From: UBA9647 sp963739335
Lineage (GTDB): Bacteria; Bacteroidota; Ignavibacteria; UBA10030
Assembly (NCBI GenBank): GCA_963739335.1
Contig: CAVUAC010000059.1
Span: 1 to 64,000, forward strand
Direction of reading: 5' to 3'
Length of the DNA: 64,000 nt
A program made the translations under genes and the position numbers. Shown one piece after another: positions 62,001 to 64,000 of the stretch (position 1 is the first letter of the stretch; each line of letters starts with the position of its first letter). The notes under the pieces are model-generated. The model ran no database searches, was not told the origin of the DNA, and was given only the letters and a program-made list of their open reading frames with translations.

Positions 62001-62596
62001 AATGCGAGCATAGTCGGATCGAAGAAGTTGATAATCTTGCAGGGGTTCTTTAGAGAGTCAGTCTCGGGCAGGCCGTCCAGTGCGCTGAAAGTACGAGCAA
62101 CGTGCAAATTGATATCGGCATAGATGCCGTTATTCTTCAGCTCGGCAAGGAAGTACTCCAGCTTGTCTAGGGTGGTTGGATTCAATTGGCGGGTCGAAGC
62201 CGGCCAAGGAAAGAACAGGCTCGCATCTGAAAGGGTCCCCCACGGATTGTCCATGCCATGAAAGCGCACCAGGTTGAAGCCCATCTTGCGCAGCCTTCCG
62301 GCAAGGAACCAAGTGTTCGACTTTGCGGGAAAAGGGCTATACCCGAGTACGTTCGTGCCAAAGAACCGGATCGGTTTGCCACGGACTGAGAAATGTCCAT
62401 CACCGTCAATCGAGACGAAGTCCTGATCCGTCAATGGCGTTCGAGGAAACTGAGGAATGAACCGGGTGCTCCCTGTGTCCGCTGCGGGCAAGTAGAAACT
62501 GAAACCTCCGGTGAAGTTCTGAGCGAAGGCTGGCGAGGATGAAAGAAAGATGAGAAGGATGGACCGCAACGGTTGGATGACGGTGTGGCGTTTCAC
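59051..62596 (-). CDS. Secreted clan GH-A-type glycoside hydrolase with inserted CBM and T9SS tail
   Basis: A 1181-residue protein. Start is the GTG at 62596 behind AGGAGG and before the signal peptide ('LRSILLIFLSSSPAFA'); the frame is open to 62755 but that part lies in repeat R1. The TIM-barrel begins 'IRFFGTNVLGYSPFP' and 'LRKMGFNLVRFHGMDNPWG'. 'VMAMVELTNENCLY' supplies the acid/base Glu (about residue 233) and 'FTISEYNHAWPN' the probable nucleophile Glu (about 585). Between them sits a CBM4/9-like module ('NGAFEDDRSLTPW'). Ig-like domains ('LSFTYTATDLYSDSLKF') and a sorting domain ('QNYPNPFNPSTNIQF') end it. This matches clan GH-A; the exact family and substrate (mannan, glucan or galactan) cannot be told. 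Confidence 0.82.
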   Translation of the reverse strand: MKRHTVIQPLRSILLIFLSSSPAFAQNFTGGFSFYLPAADTGSTRFIPQFPRTPLTDQDFVSIDGDGHFSVRGKPIRFFGTNVLGYSPFPAKSNTWFLAGRLRKMGFNLVRFHGMDNPWGTLSDASLFFPWPASTRQLNPTTLDKLEYFLAELKNNGIYADINLHVARTFSALDGLPETDSLKNPCKIINFFDPTMLALHKEYAKQLLTHVSPYTGKSLANDPVMAMVELTNENCLYHDWRWGTLKPIADGGILTVRHIKMLDTLWVSYLRSRYATTSALATAWNAESYDARAGDQVVNGAFEDDRSLTPWIMEVHPPAGAYMLRDTTTPHSGKYSAKVVVTQVDGTLWHLQWKQIGIVTLKDTMYLVSFAARSDSARSISVSLARDIAPTTYIGEMNVSLQPQWNTYAFYVRAPVTQDSVRLTFILGGQVGTYWFDDLSMTTACTGLLSDESLASSFVRRIAYDDCPHYSNQRVRDMSAFYIKLEDDYFAQMRSYLKDTLFVRVPISGTNNLYGPVDAIVQSKLDYVDNHNYWDHPIFPYGIRHWYDPDWTITNTAMVESKNGGTISMLMAAAPASGKPFTISEYNHAWPNRFISEAMLFITGYASFQSVDAFMFFDYNGLMNDDWDTDWVGDHFCIHRNSAMMALVPSCAMAYRSGLISKARQTLLINYAPDDYLLLPRRSYLSDTWYDPPPPNDPKLALKYGIRMGSSSSITPLNPLLLPSIPTNPYVTDTKEITWNTDGLLAVATGRFAGATGILNNFVNQAVGPLMIKAASGFGTLTWASLSTDSLQKAPLSLLTISTRVQNTGMVWDGTTTIHDQWGMSPTQVEPLQLSLQLTMQADSVRVYPLDTYGRETRGYTTYQPTSANTFAITIDQNRLQSMWFGVQAFKGNLRPSFVAKLCDTTIAQNQTLSFTYTATDLYSDSLKFMLVNPPPGASLTPAGVFSWKPSYTQQGVFSIVVVVSKTFSSFTDTARAIVAVTKINQKPVLNFQSPAAGALTAISRNKPQTFAVSVTDLNADPLTYTWKVNGGVVKTGTDSSYTQSFADSHNTPEWVRVIWSKPNGVMPDSVTWNFVITLISMDQNVIPTEFGLAQNYPNPFNPSTNIQFDLPKSALVTLEIYDILGGRVRTLVRGEVMDAGRYTAAWDGRDESGTSVASEVYVYRISAGDFHASKKMALVR

Positions 62597-62600
62597 AAAA

Positions 62601-62606
62601 CCTCCT
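62601..62606 (-). promoter_or_regulatory. Ribosome binding site fixing a GTG start
   Basis: AGGAGG, four bases (TTTT) before GTG at 62596. It decides between this start and an upstream ATG at 62755 that lies inside repeat R1. Confidence 0.7.
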
Positions 62607-62697
62607 CTGCGAGGTCGTTGTTGGACGGAGGGCGAAACAGAATGGGCCCCTTTCATCACGTTTGCTCCGCCAAAAGGTGAAGCATGGCAGACGCACA

Positions 62698-62945
62698 AAT
62701 CACGGAATCCAGAGGTCCTCAATCCCGCTTTCCACGGGTCAGACTCGTAATTCAACGGCGGGTACGGTGTGTGAATGTAAAACTACGCTTGCCTTAAACC
62801 AAAAGCAAACAGGGGTGACCTTCGAGGGAAAAAACGGGGTATGATCAAAGAATTCCTAAGCAAAACAAAGAATCCCCACCGACTTGTCCCGTGAGCCGAA
62901 GACGAAACGGGATCTTCACCGATGAGGATTCTTCTTTAGAGAGAG
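62698..62945. repeat. Dispersed repeat family R1, copy D
   Basis: Full-length like copy B, starting 'atcacggaatccagaggtcc' and ending 'gaggattcttctttagag'. Outer stem AAGAATCCCCA (62868-62878) with TGAGGATTCTT (62923-62933) carries one mismatch; the inner TCCCGT/ACGGGA stem is intact. The unit lies upstream of the GH-A-type gene. Confidence 0.85.
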
Positions 62946-63094
62946 TAGCGGAGACGTACCCCCGGTTTGTGCGCCTATTTGAACCATTGGTTAGAGCTAC
63001 ATTCATTTGAGTGTGGCTTTTTTGTGCTTTCTTTGCAATAAAGGGATATGATATACAGACCAGTCACCTCCCATGACCTTTGTCTGGAGCCGCT

Positions 63095-63325
63095 ATGATT
63101 GACGTAATTTTTGAAAAGGGTGCTTCTCAAACCTTCCGCAAAGAAATCACAATTGCCATCTTAAAAGGCGGTTGCCCGAATTGTGGAGGTAAGTACAGAA
63201 TAAGTATCACCTTCAAGGCCAGACATGAAGAGCATCCTGTTGTAAACAATGTTTGCCATCCTGAATTCATTAAAGCTCTCAACAAACGATTGCGGCTTGG
63301 TTTGCAGCTTCGTATGTCCCATTGA
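63095..63325 (+). CDS. Hypothetical small protein with one Cys pair
   Basis: A 76-residue protein starting at ATG 63095, which has GGAG six bases upstream; an earlier in-frame start at 63080 is less likely. It contains 'GGCPNCGGKYRISI' with one CxxC, a single knuckle that could bind metal only with other ligands (a His pair occurs in 'ARHEEHPV', and a Cys in 'NNVCHPEF'). No family recognised. It is the only plus-strand gene with good support outside the left-edge fragments. It sits between repeat R1 copy D and an attC-like repeat, so it may be a recently moved gene. Confidence 0.55.
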   Translation: MIDVIFEKGASQTFRKEITIAILKGGCPNCGGKYRISITFKARHEEHPVVNNVCHPEFIKALNKRLRLGLQLRMSH

Positions 63326-63492
63326 GAGTAACTAAGATGAAAGTGAACTAACCAAGAGGCACTCTGATGTGGGAAAACCTATTCGCTTTCTTTACCAAAG
63401 AGAACAATGCTCTCTTCAAAATGCCCCCTCTCCTGATCAGAAAGCGTAATGTCGATTTGGCGTCGACTTCGAATGCCAACCTTAGCCAAGGC

Positions 63493-63637
63493 AGCGTGGC
63501 GCACAACGCTCAGGCAAACCACAGTGGTTTTTGGTGACCAAGACTTTTGTGCGCTCTAACTGAGCCTAAGAAATGACACCAATGAGCGAGTGAATCAGCT
63601 TATCACTAGTCCGCGAACGTCGTGCAGCCTCGTTCAT
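63493..63637. repeat. attC-like imperfect inverted repeat (d), about 145 bp
   Basis: It lies about 25 bases behind the stop of the SnoaL-like gene. On the minus strand it opens near 'GATGAACGAGGCTGC' and closes 'GCCTGAGCGTTGTGCGCCAC'; AACG..AGGC pairs with GCCT..CGTT, leaving bulged bases. It shares 'cagtggtttttggtg' and 'gcgaacgtcg' with the repeat at 6395-6566 and the R'-like end with 7231-7245. Confidence 0.45.
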
Positions 63638-63661
63638 CACGAATTCACCAAATGCTTCGGG

Positions 63662-64000
63662 CTATTTCGGCAATGGCTTGTCGCTGTTGGCGATGTCTAC
63701 AATAGCCTTCCATTTTCCGTCTATCTTCTTGTAGACAGTAACCCATTTTCCCATCTCATCAACAAGTCCCTTCGGAGTGTTGTGGCTATAGCGCTGAGTG
63801 CCCCGGGTGTATGCGAGGTCGCCGGAGGCTGAGACCTCAACGGTGTCGACCGCATCCGAGAGGGTGTAAGAAACAAGAGTGTCGGCAAGCCAGGATTCAT
63901 ACGCTTTCCGAATGGCTTGATGACCCACGCTGACTGGCGCGTTCGGATCCATCGTTACAGCTTCAGGCGCATATAAACTGACTATCTTGTCAATGTCCCT
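63662..64000 (-). CDS. SnoaL-like/DUF4440-type protein, 5' end beyond the window
   Basis: The frame is open to the last base. The visible 112 residues read 'DIDKIVSLYAPEAVTMDPNA', 'VGHQAIRKAYESWL', 'VSASGDLAYTRGTQRYS' and 'GKWVTVYKKIDGKWKAIVDI', the cone-shaped NTF2/SnoaL-like fold of the DUF4440 (ketosteroid-isomerase-like) group. Such proteins have diverse or unknown catalytic roles. About 20-40 N-terminal residues, perhaps with a signal peptide, are missing. The stop at 63662 is followed by an attC-like repeat, so this may be another cassette gene. Confidence 0.75.
   Translation of the reverse strand, partial: RDIDKIVSLYAPEAVTMDPNAPVSVGHQAIRKAYESWLADTLVSYTLSDAVDTVEVSASGDLAYTRGTQRYSHNTPKGLVDEMGKWVTVYKKIDGKWKAIVDIANSDKPLPK

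Noticed and set aside
62597..62755. Upstream extension of the GH-A-type gene to an ATG at 62755
   Set aside because: The extra 53 residues are partly encoded by repeat R1 and precede a clean signal peptide with its own AGGAGG and GTG.
63367..63540. A 57-codon plus-strand frame starting 'MWENLFAFFTKENN'
   Set aside because: A weak ribosome site exists, but its C-terminal third lies inside the attC-like repeat and no family is recognised.

Overview
The window reads as chromosomal DNA of a bacterium from the Fibrobacterota-Chlorobi-Bacteroidota group, most likely Ignavibacteria or a relative. The basis is indirect: four secreted proteins end in (or contain) a type IX secretion (T9SS) sorting domain, three of them with the 'NYPNPFNPST' motif common in that group. 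There are also a PorV-like outer-membrane protein and a TonB-dependent receptor with a carboxypeptidase-regulatory domain. No rRNA, tRNA or CRISPR array was seen. From 2.7 kb onward every convincing gene but one (63.1 kb) is on the minus strand.

Layout. 0-2.6 kb is a patchwork of broken genes: an RHS/YD-repeat protein, a MacB/LolD-type ABC ATPase and the C-terminus of a hydrolase-like protein. 2.7-9.3 kb holds a glycogen debranching enzyme among small genes, several followed by attC-like imperfect inverted repeats (possible integron cassette remnants). 9.4-15.2 kb has a LecA-like secreted lectin, an anti-sigma-type protein with an unknown partner gene, and a Ycf48-like propeller. 15.3-38.0 kb is a dense minus-strand block: APC amino-acid permease, M64 peptidase, two M24 Xaa-Pro peptidases, DPP-IV-type S9 and S9C peptidases, GH95 fucosidase, trans-4-hydroxy-L-proline dehydratase (HypD) with its radical-SAM activase, two enolase-superfamily enzymes (one like cis-3-hydroxy-L-proline dehydratase), an ornithine-cyclodeaminase/pyrroline-2-carboxylate reductase family protein, P5C dehydrogenase, and a DapA-family fragment joined to the C-terminus of a proline dehydrogenase. 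38.2-51.3 kb has a PorV-like protein, a T9SS surface protein, a TonB receptor, a NarL-type response regulator, a PAS-rich histidine kinase and an M61 peptidase. 51.7-53.6 kb is a complete group IIC intron inserted behind a transcription terminator. 53.9-62.6 kb encodes two very large secreted polysaccharide-acting proteins. The right edge has another attC-like repeat and a partial SnoaL-like gene.

Main interpretation. The 15-38 kb block looks like a locus for using proline- and hydroxyproline-rich protein (collagen, or plant hydroxyproline-rich glycoproteins). Peptidases that cut at proline would release Pro and Hyp. HypD would turn trans-4-Hyp into P5C, the enolase/OCD pair would turn cis-3-Hyp into proline, and PRODH plus P5CDH would carry both to glutamate. 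The TonB receptor/surface-protein/PorV trio just upstream is a plausible uptake system.

Caution. Four genes of that block carry one single-base frameshift each, PRODH survives only as a fragment, and the left edge is mosaic. These may be real decay or assembly error; the sequence alone cannot decide. Two other striking facts are direct: the intron has an uninterrupted paralogous target in the same window (13.56 kb), and a 159-bp stretch appears identical at 9.1 and 53.6 kb.
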